NCBI GenBank assembly: GCA_028101545.1 | Contig: JAOHKZ010000021.1 | Span: forward strand, 1 to 37,168 | Length of the DNA stretch: 37,168 bases | From: Opitutales bacterium | GTDB lineage: Bacteria; Verrucomicrobiota; Verrucomicrobiia; Opitutales; Seribacteraceae | Reading direction: 5' to 3' | In this document: in pieces, positions 15,203 through 23,541 of the stretch | Layout of the letters: every line of letters begins with the position of its first letter | How positions within the stretch are numbered: position 1 is the first letter of the stretch | Notes under the pieces: generated by a model | Told to the model about the DNA's origin: nothing | What the model saw: the letters and a program-made list of their open reading frames with translations, nothing else | The model's database searches: none | Made by a program: the position numbers and the translations under genes

Positions 15203-16291
15203 TTAAGAAAAACGAGCCTTATCCACTACATCAGCAGCCCTACGAAGGCAAGCCTCCGTGCTTGCCCAGTCGATACAACCATCTGTGATAGAGACGCCGT
15301 ACTCCAATTCATCCAACGGGCGGGGGAAGGATTGATTACCGCTATTTAAATGACTCTCGATCATTACCGCATGAATCGAATCAGCACCATTTTGTATTTG
15401 TTCCAAAACATTATCGAGAACAACTGGTTGGCGAGCAGGATCTTTTTCACTGTTTGCATGACTGCAGTCCACCATTATCGAAACAGGGGCATTTGCGGCA
15501 ACCAGAGCTTCGTGGGCTGCTGTAACATGCTCTGAAGTATAATTGGGTCCATTACTCCCCCCCCGTAAGATTAATTGGCAATCAGGGTTCCCTTCAGTCG
15601 TCACCGCAGATGCACGGCCATCCTCAGTAATCCCCAAAAATGTTTGGCTTTTTGTTGCGGCAATAATTCCATTGACCGCTGCTTTTAAATCCCCAGCTGT
15701 GGCATTCTTAAATCCTACTGGCATAGATAAACCCGAGGCCATTTGACGATGGGTCTGTGATTCGGATGTACGCGCACCAATAGCAGACCAACATAAAGAA
15801 TCTGCAATATATTGAGGCGTGATTGGATCAAGCAATTCAGTGGCAGTAGGAATACCAAGATCCAAAACCTCGCCAAGGAACTTACGGGCAATTCGAAGGC
15901 CTTCCGGTATGTCACAACTACCGTTGAGTTGGGGATCCATTATTAACCCCTTCCATCCGACAGTGGTACGTGGTTTCTCAAAATACACCCGCATTACTAG
16001 AATAAGACGGTCTTTCACTTCATCTGCTAACTTGGAAAACCGTTCCGCATATTCCCGACAGGACTTTAGATCATGAATAGAACAGGGACCAACTACTGCA
16101 AGCAAGCGGCGATCCTCTCCCTTAATCAGGGCGTGTAAAGAGTTTCTTGCTTCACGAACTAATGAATTTTGATTTGGTGTGCGAGGTATCTCCTCACACA
16201 ATTCAGCCGGTGAAGGAAGAGCTTCTGAATTGGAAATTCTTAAATTTGTTACTTTATCCACAAGCAAGCACCATAAATGGGAAGCTTGCAT
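15203..16291 (-). CDS. aroG: 3-deoxy-7-phosphoheptulonate (DAHP) synthase, class I
   Basis: Catalyses the first step of the shikimate pathway: phosphoenolpyruvate plus erythrose 4-phosphate to DAHP. The AroF/G/H-type family is clear: LAVVGPCSIHD, RVYFEKPRTTVGWKGLIMDP, GARTSESQTHRQMASGLSMP, ILRGGSNGPNYTSEHV, IMVDCSHANSEKDPARQP and EYGVSITDGCIDW. Family members often read GLINDP where this has GLIMDP. The start is uncertain. The frame opens at a TTG (16297); I list the ATG at 16291. A GTG at 16261 gives an N-terminus matching E. coli AroG length better and leaves more room for promoters opposite the divergent ygfZ. Which aromatic amino acid inhibits it cannot be told by eye. Confidence 0.92.
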   Translation of the reverse strand: MQASHLWCLLVDKVTNLRISNSEALPSPAELCEEIPRTPNQNSLVREARNSLHALIKGEDRRLLAVVGPCSIHDLKSCREYAERFSKLADEVKDRLILVMRVYFEKPRTTVGWKGLIMDPQLNGSCDIPEGLRIARKFLGEVLDLGIPTATELLDPITPQYIADSLCWSAIGARTSESQTHRQMASGLSMPVGFKNATAGDLKAAVNGIIAATKSQTFLGITEDGRASAVTTEGNPDCQLILRGGSNGPNYTSEHVTAAHEALVAANAPVSIMVDCSHANSEKDPARQPVVLDNVLEQIQNGADSIHAVMIESHLNSGNQSFPRPLDELEYGVSITDGCIDWASTEACLRRAADVVDKARFS

Positions 16292-16323
16292 GAACAAGCT
16301 AAACTTTTAGAATTAACAATTTA

Positions 16324-17223
16324 ATGAACACTTTTTTTTACAAATCCACCCCAAAAGGGATCATTCGAGTCATTGGAGAAGACGCTGAGGATTACCTCCA
16401 AAGTCAATGGAGTATTAATTTACGAACACTCCCCATTGGCAGTATTCGTTACGGTTTGAGGCTTTCTACTAAGGGAAAAGTACTGGCAGATTCCTATTTC
16501 CTACGCGTTGGCGATAAGGAATTCATTCTGTTAAGCAAAGAATGTGATGGTGCTGACATTCTTTCTCTTCTCCATGAAAATATTGTGGCGGACGAGGTTG
16601 AATTTATTAATGAAACTCAAAACTGGGAACTTTTTACCCTGTGGCACGAAGAAAAAAACTCCGATTTACCGCTTTCAAATTTAATAAAACCCGAGAAATA
16701 TAAATTTACAGCTGTAGAAGACGGTTTTTATTTCGAGGACTTTCGGGCATTTCCTCATGCCCTTTCAATCCTTCTGCCTGTAAAAACAAGATGGAAGATG
16801 GATCCGAATGTGTGCCCAAAAAGTAAAAATGATTTCGAACAATTAAGAATACGGGCAGGAGAAGTATCAATTCCATCAGAGATTGGTTCGGATGAATTAC
16901 CACAGGAAGGAAAACTCGAAAAAGATGGGGTAGACTTTGACAAGGGATGTTATCTTGGGCAGGAAGTGATGGCTAGGATTCATGCAATGGGGCGAGTCAG
17001 AAGGCAGGCTTGTACCGTTTACTGGGCAAGTACTGAAACTCCAACTCTCCCCTGCCCTTTATTTGCTGGAGAAAAAAAAGTGGGGATATTGAAAAGCCTA
17101 ATTCCAACCGAAGAAGGAAATTCAATCGGGATCGCTCTAATCCACGAAAAAGGTTTGGACACTTTAAATGCGGAGGGACTTAGAATAGATGGATTCACAG
17201 ATCTAAAATTAAAAAATGCATGA
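16324..17223 (+). CDS. ygfZ: Folate-binding protein YgfZ
   Basis: A 299-residue YgfZ/GcvT-like protein that uses tetrahydrofolate to support iron-sulfur enzymes such as MiaB. The diagnostic motif is at about 207-218: FDKGCYLGQEVMARIH, containing K-G-C-Y-x-G-Q-E with the functional Cys. The N-terminal region GEDAEDYLQSQWSINL followed by RYGLRLSTKGKVLADSYFLR is also typical (fold with Q-S-x and stop-glycine pattern). ATG start at 16324. It is divergent from aroG, and its last codons overlap the small ORF at 17220 by 4 bases. Confidence 0.9.
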   Translation: MNTFFYKSTPKGIIRVIGEDAEDYLQSQWSINLRTLPIGSIRYGLRLSTKGKVLADSYFLRVGDKEFILLSKECDGADILSLLHENIVADEVEFINETQNWELFTLWHEEKNSDLPLSNLIKPEKYKFTAVEDGFYFEDFRAFPHALSILLPVKTRWKMDPNVCPKSKNDFEQLRIRAGEVSIPSEIGSDELPQEGKLEKDGVDFDKGCYLGQEVMARIHAMGRVRRQACTVYWASTETPTLPCPLFAGEKKVGILKSLIPTEEGNSIGIALIHEKGLDTLNAEGLRIDGFTDLKLKNA

Positions 17224-17456
17224 ATCAGGAAGATGAAACAGAACAGGTGGCCAAAATATTTCTAAATTTAGGTGCCGAAAAGAAAATGGCCCTTCAGATG
17301 GCCGGTCAACTGGTTAAACGCGCTGAGCAACGAGCAAAGGAGGGAATCATTTCGAAAACGGAAGCACTCAGAGAATTATTAGAAGTTGCAGTTTGTGGTG
17401 CACAAGGAAGGCTTAAACCTAGTGATGAAGCCAATTTTGAGGATAAAAAGGGCTAA
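17220..17456 (+). CDS. Small 78-residue protein coupled to ygfZ, unknown function
   Basis: Not recognised. It is mostly helical and charged: VAKIFLNLGAEKKMALQMAG then QLVKRAEQRAKEGIISKTEA and LRELLEVAVCG, with a short acidic tail. No signal peptide or membrane helix. Its ATG overlaps the ygfZ stop (ATGA), which suggests translational coupling and supports a real gene. One Cys is present. It might be a helical partner or regulator, but no function is claimed. Confidence 0.65.
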   Translation: MNQEDETEQVAKIFLNLGAEKKMALQMAGQLVKRAEQRAKEGIISKTEALRELLEVAVCGAQGRLKPSDEANFEDKKG

Positions 17457-17569
17457 ATCCTCGAAAAAATCAGCTTTTTTGTAAAAAAAGTTTGACCATG
17501 TGCTCGAAAACGCAGAGCAATAAAGCTGTTTAACTACTAACAATACTTCCAAACAAAAAGGAAAAATAA

Positions 17570-17851
17570 ATGAATAAAGGACAACTCGTAGAAGCCGTAC
17601 AAAAAAAATTAGGTAAGGACACCACAAAAGCAGCAGCTGACGCAGCACTTAATGCTGTTATTGATTGCATTACTGCAGGTGTAAAGAAAGACAAAGAAAA
17701 AGGTGTTCAAATAATTGGTTTTGGCACTTTTTCAATTGTGAAGAGAGCAGCTCGTAAGGGCATCAATCCACAAACTGGTGAAAAGATTAAGATTAAGGCT
17801 TCTAAGTCTGTTAAATTCAAACCAGGTGCAAAACTCAAAGCATCTATATAA
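17570..17851 (+). CDS. hup: HU-family DNA-binding protein
   Basis: A 93-residue nucleoid protein that bends and compacts DNA as a dimer. The N-terminus MNKGQLVEAVQKKLG and the helical dimerisation region lead to VQIIGFGTFSIVKRAARKGI, the family signature, then the DNA-gripping beta-arm NPQTGEKIKIKASKSVKFKP with the conserved Pro. It is closer to HU than to IHF, but subtype cannot be fixed. A purine-rich AAAAGGAAAAA precedes the ATG at 17570. A strong terminator follows, so it is probably a single-gene transcript. Confidence 0.95.
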   Translation: MNKGQLVEAVQKKLGKDTTKAAADAALNAVIDCITAGVKKDKEKGVQIIGFGTFSIVKRAARKGINPQTGEKIKIKASKSVKFKPGAKLKASI

Positions 17852-17875
17852 TTGCTTGAACAAAATACCCCTTTT

Positions 17876-17904
17876 AAACCCACGGGTAACCGTGGGTTTT
17901 TTTT
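17876..17904 (+). terminator. Intrinsic terminator after the HU gene
   Basis: A perfect 10-bp hairpin, AAACCCACGG (17876-17885) and CCGTGGGTTT (17890-17899), with loop GTAA, is followed by a run of T to 17904. It lies 24 bases after the HU stop codon and 30 bases before the galactokinase start. Confidence 0.9.
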
Positions 17905-17933
17905 GATATTCAAATATAACGAAAAAGGATAAG

Positions 17934-19112
17934 ATGGTTTCGATGGATGGATCAAAAGACGATTACCTTGAATTCATGAAGGGTGCAGTAGCAGCTTTTG
18001 CTCCGGGACGAATTGAATTTTTAGGGAATCATCTAGACTACAATGGTGGAATCGTACTTGGAACCGCCATAAACGCCGGGATTTATGGCCTAGCTCTACC
18101 AATGGAGGGCACCGATTTCCGCTTATTTAGTGAAAGTTTCGAGGGTGCAGAAATATCGGGTTCCATGCAAAAGTTGGAAAAACAAACAGGAAAACAAAGT
18201 TGGGCGAATTATTGCCTGGGAGTGCTCCGAGTTCTTCAAGATAGAGGATTGGCTCCACATCATGGTTTTTCTCTCACCCTAAGCACGGATTTGCCAATGT
18301 CCGCAGGTTTAAGTTCGAGTGCTGCGGTAGAACTCGCAACCGCCCAATGCCTTCTTCAGTTGGCTAATAAAAAAGTCAGTAAAAAAGAACTGGTTAATAT
18401 TTGTCGGCAGGCAGAGAATGAATGGGTCGGTTTACCATGCGGGATTTTGGATCAGGGAACATCTGCATTTGGGGAGAATAATCAGGTTGTTCGAATTGAT
18501 TGCGCCCAAAAAGAGTATTCCACCCTCCCCCTTCCAGCCAATACCAGTTTGTGGATCTTTGATACCGGGATCAAACACGATCTTGTGGATTCTCACTATG
18601 GAACAAGGAACAAGGAATGTATGGATGCATTAACCATTCTTCAAAATTCGGACGCCTCCATCAAAAATCTCGCAGAATGTCCAATCGCCCTTCTGGAAAA
18701 AACAGAGATGGCAAATAATTTAACAAAGAGAGCCCGTCATGTAGTGGAGGAACAAAACCGGGTAAACCTTTTTGTGAATGGTTTAAAGAACGGAACCTCA
18801 CCCGGGGAACTAGGTAAGTTCTTAACTGAATCCCACTACAGTTCATCCCACAATTTTGAAAACAGTGTCCCTGAACTTGATTTCCTCGTCGACCAATTAA
18901 GCAAAGAAGAAAAGGTTTGGGGTGCCCGGCTTACAGGTGGTGGATTTGGGGGAGCAGTCCTTGCATGGACCATGGATTCATTCTCAAAAGAAGAGGCTCT
19001 GTCCATTGCCGATGACTATGAAAAGGAATGGCGGCAAAGACCAAGCTTTCATTCTTTTTTACCCTCGAAGGGAGCTGGTTCTTACGACCCCCTTCTCAGA
19101 ACTGAGCAGTAA
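17934..19112 (+). CDS. galK: Galactokinase-like GHMP kinase
   Basis: A 392-residue sugar kinase, probably galactose to galactose 1-phosphate. GHMP motif 1 is PGRIEFLGNHLDYNGG at about 24-39; motif 2, the ATP loop, is LPMSAGLSSSAAVE at 120-133; CGILDQGTSAFGE places the catalytic Asp at 173; motif 3 is ARLTGGGFGGAV at 331-342. Classical galactokinases read GRxNxxGEHxDY in motif 1; here Glu and Asn replace the usual residues (GRIEFLGNHLDY), so the sugar could differ. No galT, galE or galM is nearby. It sits between the HU terminator and, tail to tail, the hydrolase gene, whose 3' end it overlaps by 17 bases. ATG start at 17934; another in-frame ATG lies three codons later. Confidence 0.82.
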   Translation: MVSMDGSKDDYLEFMKGAVAAFAPGRIEFLGNHLDYNGGIVLGTAINAGIYGLALPMEGTDFRLFSESFEGAEISGSMQKLEKQTGKQSWANYCLGVLRVLQDRGLAPHHGFSLTLSTDLPMSAGLSSSAAVELATAQCLLQLANKKVSKKELVNICRQAENEWVGLPCGILDQGTSAFGENNQVVRIDCAQKEYSTLPLPANTSLWIFDTGIKHDLVDSHYGTRNKECMDALTILQNSDASIKNLAECPIALLEKTEMANNLTKRARHVVEEQNRVNLFVNGLKNGTSPGELGKFLTESHYSSSHNFENSVPELDFLVDQLSKEEKVWGARLTGGGFGGAVLAWTMDSFSKEEALSIADDYEKEWRQRPSFHSFLPSKGAGSYDPLLRTEQ

Positions 19113-19887
19113 GAAGAAATTTATCCAAGGCAGAGAGAAAACCGGCTCGGTCCTCGACATGTACATCATGTCCCGCATTAGGCAGCACCACAAAATCAGC
19201 GGAAGGAAAGTATTCAAGGATTTTTGGCTTATGCTCAGATCGTAAATAACCAGATTTACCTCCCCTTATAAAAAGGGATGGTCCGGAAAAATGATCGCCG
19301 GCATCTAAAGGATTGGAAGAAAGTTTCCCGATGGAGTCTCGTAAAACAGAAATATTTGCTTTCCATGCAAAGGAATTTTCATTCTGAACCAGGTTGGTAA
19401 GTAAAAATTGACGAAAAGCCCAATTGGGAATTAATTCGGCCAACATTTCATCTGCCTGCTTACGGGAGGAAAGCTGGTTCAGGTTGATCCCTAATAATGC
19501 ATCAAGCGTTGGAATATGATGCTCGCGAGGATAGTCGCGGGGGGCAATATCAGCTACAATTAACTTGAGCACACGGGACGGATGATCACAGGCAAATCGC
19601 ATGGCAATTTTTCCACCCAGGCTATGACCACATAAAATAAACCTAGATATATTTTGATTGTCTGCATATCTAAGTAAATCATCAGACATAGCTTGAATCG
19701 AAGAATCATCTTCATGAAAAGAATCCCCATGATTTCTTAAATCCAAGCAATGCATTTGAAAATGCGTACTTAATCCTTTGGCAACTGAACGCCAATTTCG
19801 AGAAGAACCCAATAACCCATGCATCAACAGGAAGGGCAATTCCCCTTCCCCATGCAATTCTGAATGCAGCAATCGAGAATGATTCAA
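19096..19887 (-). CDS. Alpha/beta hydrolase (YbfF-like esterase)
   Basis: A 263-residue alpha/beta hydrolase. Motifs: FLLMHGLLGSSRNW with the oxyanion-hole HG at about 23-24, DLRNHGDS at 49-56, the nucleophile elbow FILCGHSLGGK with Ser89, and the catalytic His in LPNAGHDVHVED at about 240. This pattern (DLRNHGxS, GHSLGGK) matches the YbfF/ABHD11-type esterases that cleave small esters or acyl-CoA; the substrate is not evident. The start is TTG at 19887, overlapping the mutS stop by 4 bases, so translation probably follows mutS. The 3' end overlaps galK by 17 bases. Confidence 0.85.
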   Translation of the reverse strand: MNHSRLLHSELHGEGELPFLLMHGLLGSSRNWRSVAKGLSTHFQMHCLDLRNHGDSFHEDDSSIQAMSDDLLRYADNQNISRFILCGHSLGGKIAMRFACDHPSRVLKLIVADIAPRDYPREHHIPTLDALLGINLNQLSSRKQADEMLAELIPNWAFRQFLLTNLVQNENSFAWKANISVLRDSIGKLSSNPLDAGDHFSGPSLFIRGGKSGYLRSEHKPKILEYFPSADFVVLPNAGHDVHVEDRAGFLSALDKFLLTAQF

Positions 19888-22526
19888 AATAACTCCAGTT
19901 GAGAGGGGTCGACTTTTTTCTTTTTTGACTTTTCGGGAGCCTGGGAAAATTCTTTCGAAGAATCCTGCATTTTTTTTCTTTCAGTGGAAGAATAGGATTC
20001 AGCCGTGGGGTATACTGAACTCGGAAGTGGAGCTGAATCTCCATTTTCCAAGGTGGCAAGAATCTCTTTTGCCCGTCCGACCACTTGGTCTGGCAAACCG
20101 GCAAGGCGGGCAACTTGGATTCCAAAAGAACGTCCGGATGCCCCCGGGGTAACTTGTCGAACGAAAATAATTTCATCGTTCCATTCCTTAACTGCCACGG
20201 AAAAATTCCTAAGTCGTGGGAGAGAATGAGCCAGACGGGTTAATTCATGGTAATGCGTGGCAAAAAGCGTTTTAGGGCCCTCATCGCCCTGACCATGCAA
20301 GTGTTCAACCACTGCCCAGGCAATACTCAACCCGTCATAAGTACTGGTCCCGCGTCCAATCTCATCAAGAATGATCAAACTCGAAGAGGTGCAATTATTA
20401 AGGATATTGGCGGTCTCATTCATCTCCACCATAAAGGTTGAATTACCCCGGGCTAATTCATCTCCCGCACCCACACGGGAAAAAATACGATCCACTAATC
20501 CGAGACGACATCGACTGGCAGGAACAGCTGAACCAACTTGAGCCATCAGGGTGATCAAAGCAACCTGCCTTATAAATGTTGATTTACCCGCCATGTTCGG
20601 GCCGGTTATCAAGGAGATCTGCTCCTGATCGGATGAAAGCAGGCAGTCATTAGGAACAAAGGCATGGGTGCCAGCCAAGCCGAGACTTTCATGTTTTAAA
20701 ACCATTTCCACCACCGGATGTCTCCCTTGCGTAATTTCAAGCTCCTTGGAACCATCTACAAATTCAGGCAGGCAATAATCACGCTCGCGCATAATTGCCC
20801 CCCACGAAGAAAATAAATCAATCTCCGCAAGAACATGAGCGGTTTGGGTCAGGGCATCCGCCTCTTTCAAGGCGAGTTCCACAACTTCAATAAAGAGAGC
20901 CTGTTCCTTCGCAACAGCCCGTTCCTCAGCGTTTACAATTTCTTTTTCTTTCTGGCGTAATTCTTCCGTGTAGTAACGTTCCGCATTGGTCATAGTTTGC
21001 TTACGCACATAATGATCGGGAACAAGATTTAAATTGGCTTTGGTCACTTCAATAAAATACCCAAAGGCTCCATTGTATTTGACCTTTAAATTATTAATTC
21101 CAGTTTTCTCCCGTTCCGATGCCTCCAAATCCAATATCCAGCGCTTCCCTCCGCTCCCCAACTCTCGTAATTGATCAAACTCTTCATCATATCCTGCCCG
21201 GATGACCCGGCCTCCCTCGCCTTTGACATCCACTTTGATATCAGCAGGTAACTCCTCCTCCAATGCACGATTAAGTACGGCACATAATCCTTCAAATGTT
21301 TGCACTCGTTGAGCTAGTTCATAAACAGCTGGAAAACGCTCACCCAAAGCAAGTAGGCAATTCGAAACCGAAGGTAATCCACGAATAGTGGAACGCAATC
21401 CACCTAATTCCCGTGGTCTAACCAAACGATTACGCAACCGTCCAAGGATTCGCTCCAAATCACTCCCGGTTTTAAGGATTGAGGATACTTCTTCCACCGC
21501 TGATGGAGCTTGCGAAAATTCTGCCACACAAGATTGCCTGCGATGAATTTCTCCAAGATTTCTCTCCGGGCTGGTCAAATAACTTTCTAATAAACGAGCA
21601 CCCGCAGAAGTGACGGTTTGGTCCATTGCATCTAAAAGCGATCCCTTGCGAGTTTGGGAAGATGTTTTAAAAACCTCCAAATTTCTTTGGGTTGCCGGAT
21701 CAAGAAGAAGGGATTCACCAGTCCGGTATTCTTCAATTCTACGAATATTTCCGGGTTTCCCCTTCAGTACATCCTGTGCGTAAATTAAAAGAGCACCTGC
21801 TGGGCCAAGGGCTAGGTGGTCGAGATTAATACCAAACCCATCCAGGTTCATTACCCCTAAACTCTCCATTACTTCACGTGCTCCCGAACGGATTTCAAAA
21901 TCAAAATCCGGACGATCTGTACGAGTTACTGCGGTAAATAGTCGATCCAATTCCTGAGCCAACAAAGCTCCATCTGGTAAATTTTCAACCCGCTTTCCCA
22001 TTCCTTCAGGAACCAGAATTTCTCGGGGGGATAAAGCACTTAAGACAGAAAGAAAATCCTGAGAAGACTGACTTTGAGCTAGTACAAACTTACCCGTTGA
22101 TAAATCGAGCCAGGATGCACGAGCACCCTTTTTATCGAAATCTACAGCAAGAAGAAAATGATTATGCCCGGCATCAAGTTGCCGATCTTCCAAAACAGTT
22201 CCCGGTGTAAGAATACGAGTAATTCCACGCTTTACCAGTTTTCCGGTCTGGGGTGCTTCCAACTGCTCACAAATGGCAACCTTGTGCCCACCATTTAAAA
22301 GCTTGGTCAGATATCCATCTGCAGAATGGTAAGGAAAACCAGCCATAGGCATATCATGCCTTTTGGTCAGAGTGATTCCGAGTAATGCAGCACCACGCTC
22401 TGCGTCCTTGTCGAACATCTCGTAGAAATCTCCCAAGCGGAAGAAAAGCAAGGTGTCATCCTCAAGGCTCTCACGGGCCTCACGGTATTGCTTCATCATA
22501 GGAGTCTCTTCTGCTTTTTTGCTCAT
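19884..22526 (-). CDS. mutS: DNA mismatch repair protein MutS
   Basis: An 880-residue mismatch-recognition ATPase. The N-terminal mismatch-binding domain has TPMMKQYREA and FFRLGDFYEMF, where the Phe-x-Glu mismatch probe is intact. The connector, lever and clamp domains follow. The ATPase domain carries Walker A GPNMAGKSTFIRQ (about 640-650), NSTFMVEMNETANIL, the Walker B/signature LIILDEIGRGTSTYDGLSIA, and FATHYHEL. The C-terminal tail is lysine-rich and ends DPSQLELF, a motif resembling a beta-clamp-binding peptide. I chose the ATG at 22526 (MSKKAEE...), aligning with E. coli MutS; a TTG 6 codons upstream at 22544 also opens the frame. The hydrolase gene overlaps its stop by 4 bases. No mutL is in view. 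Confidence 0.96.
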   Translation of the reverse strand: MSKKAEETPMMKQYREARESLEDDTLLFFRLGDFYEMFDKDAERGAALLGITLTKRHDMPMAGFPYHSADGYLTKLLNGGHKVAICEQLEAPQTGKLVKRGITRILTPGTVLEDRQLDAGHNHFLLAVDFDKKGARASWLDLSTGKFVLAQSQSSQDFLSVLSALSPREILVPEGMGKRVENLPDGALLAQELDRLFTAVTRTDRPDFDFEIRSGAREVMESLGVMNLDGFGINLDHLALGPAGALLIYAQDVLKGKPGNIRRIEEYRTGESLLLDPATQRNLEVFKTSSQTRKGSLLDAMDQTVTSAGARLLESYLTSPERNLGEIHRRQSCVAEFSQAPSAVEEVSSILKTGSDLERILGRLRNRLVRPRELGGLRSTIRGLPSVSNCLLALGERFPAVYELAQRVQTFEGLCAVLNRALEEELPADIKVDVKGEGGRVIRAGYDEEFDQLRELGSGGKRWILDLEASEREKTGINNLKVKYNGAFGYFIEVTKANLNLVPDHYVRKQTMTNAERYYTEELRQKEKEIVNAEERAVAKEQALFIEVVELALKEADALTQTAHVLAEIDLFSSWGAIMRERDYCLPEFVDGSKELEITQGRHPVVEMVLKHESLGLAGTHAFVPNDCLLSSDQEQISLITGPNMAGKSTFIRQVALITLMAQVGSAVPASRCRLGLVDRIFSRVGAGDELARGNSTFMVEMNETANILNNCTSSSLIILDEIGRGTSTYDGLSIAWAVVEHLHGQGDEGPKTLFATHYHELTRLAHSLPRLRNFSVAVKEWNDEIIFVRQVTPGASGRSFGIQVARLAGLPDQVVGRAKEILATLENGDSAPLPSSVYPTAESYSSTERKKMQDSSKEFSQAPEKSKKKKVDPSQLELF

Positions 22527-22594
22527 TGGAAAGGAAATAAGCAAGCCCTAGATTGGGTATTCGTCAAGGCAATGAATCAGAAAATGGAAAAAGC

Positions 22595-23515
22595 TTAAAA
22601 ATTTGCACCTAATCCAAGTTCAATCATATGCATCGCTACACTATCAAAACCACCATTATCCGATGCTCCAGTAAACCTGTAACCCAAATAACTATCAAAA
22701 CCGAATTTCATTGAATAGCCAATAGAAAGGAGGAGATCGTATGTAAAAACAGATTTATCATCAAACGAGGAGATTCCACCACTTAAATCAAGATAATCCT
22801 TCCGGTGACCAAAACCCATACCTCCACCAAATCTGAACCAAAAGAATTCCGAAACCGGAATTGCATAACCTAATCTCAAGTTTAAATTCAACAATTCAAA
22901 ACCACCACCGTCTACAGTCACGCTCCCTACAGGAAGTCGAAGTGTTGATCGTTGAAAATCAAAAGTTGAGTATGCAAAAGCCAAACTTGTCTCAAAATTA
23001 CCCCAACGAGTTCCAAATCCTAGACCGAGGGAGTGTCCGAAATCGTCAACATTTATCTTGGATTCAGCCAAGGAGTTCGAATAAGAAATGGAAGATGTAG
23101 GAAATACCGCACCGAAAAAAGGTTGAATAAAATATTCCCCTAGATGGAATTCCATTAAAAGAACTTCCTTTTTTTCAATCTGATGTGATTTAATCTGTTC
23201 GTTTTCGAAATTTGAAACCTCCTCAGAGAGAACTTTCATAGAGTTAACTTCATTATCTTGAAAACCTGTATCAGGTAGTGCATCAAACTCCTCTTGAGGG
23301 GTTGGAGGAGTCGATAAAACAGGGGCAATTGGCTCGGGTGGTGGATTGGGCCTCTCTAAAACTAACGGATCCGTGCCCCCAATTTCTGCAAGTCTTTGTG
23401 CAAGATCTTGAGCACGCCTATCCATTTCATCAAAAAAAACATTTCTTTTATTTTGACTTTGTCCAAAAAAATTGAGGGACGAAAAAAGAAAAAAGAAGAG
23501 GAAAAATTTATTCAT
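22595..23515 (-). CDS. Outer-membrane beta-barrel protein with proline-rich/helical N-terminus
   Basis: A 306-residue exported protein. A signal peptide (MNKFFLFFFLFSSLNFFGQS) precedes a short helix, a proline-rich segment at about 54-75 (RPNPPPEPIAPVLSTPPTP), and an acidic/helical linker. From about residue 117 alternating strands (YFIQPFFGAVFPTSSISYS, FETSLAFAYSTFDF, FGFDSYLGYRFTG) form what looks like an 8-stranded barrel, ending HMIELGLGANF with the C-terminal Phe used by the BAM machinery. The barrel resembles small OmpA/OmpX-like or porin-family proteins, but no specific family is claimed. It starts 26 bases after the giant gene on the same strand, so is probably co-transcribed; a role anchoring or exporting that protein is only a guess. 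ATG start at 23515. Confidence 0.75.
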   Translation of the reverse strand: MNKFFLFFFLFSSLNFFGQSQNKRNVFFDEMDRRAQDLAQRLAEIGGTDPLVLERPNPPPEPIAPVLSTPPTPQEEFDALPDTGFQDNEVNSMKVLSEEVSNFENEQIKSHQIEKKEVLLMEFHLGEYFIQPFFGAVFPTSSISYSNSLAESKINVDDFGHSLGLGFGTRWGNFETSLAFAYSTFDFQRSTLRLPVGSVTVDGGGFELLNLNLRLGYAIPVSEFFWFRFGGGMGFGHRKDYLDLSGGISSFDDKSVFTYDLLLSIGYSMKFGFDSYLGYRFTGASDNGGFDSVAMHMIELGLGANF

Positions 23516-23541
23516 TACATCTAAACAAAAGAACTTTGTAA

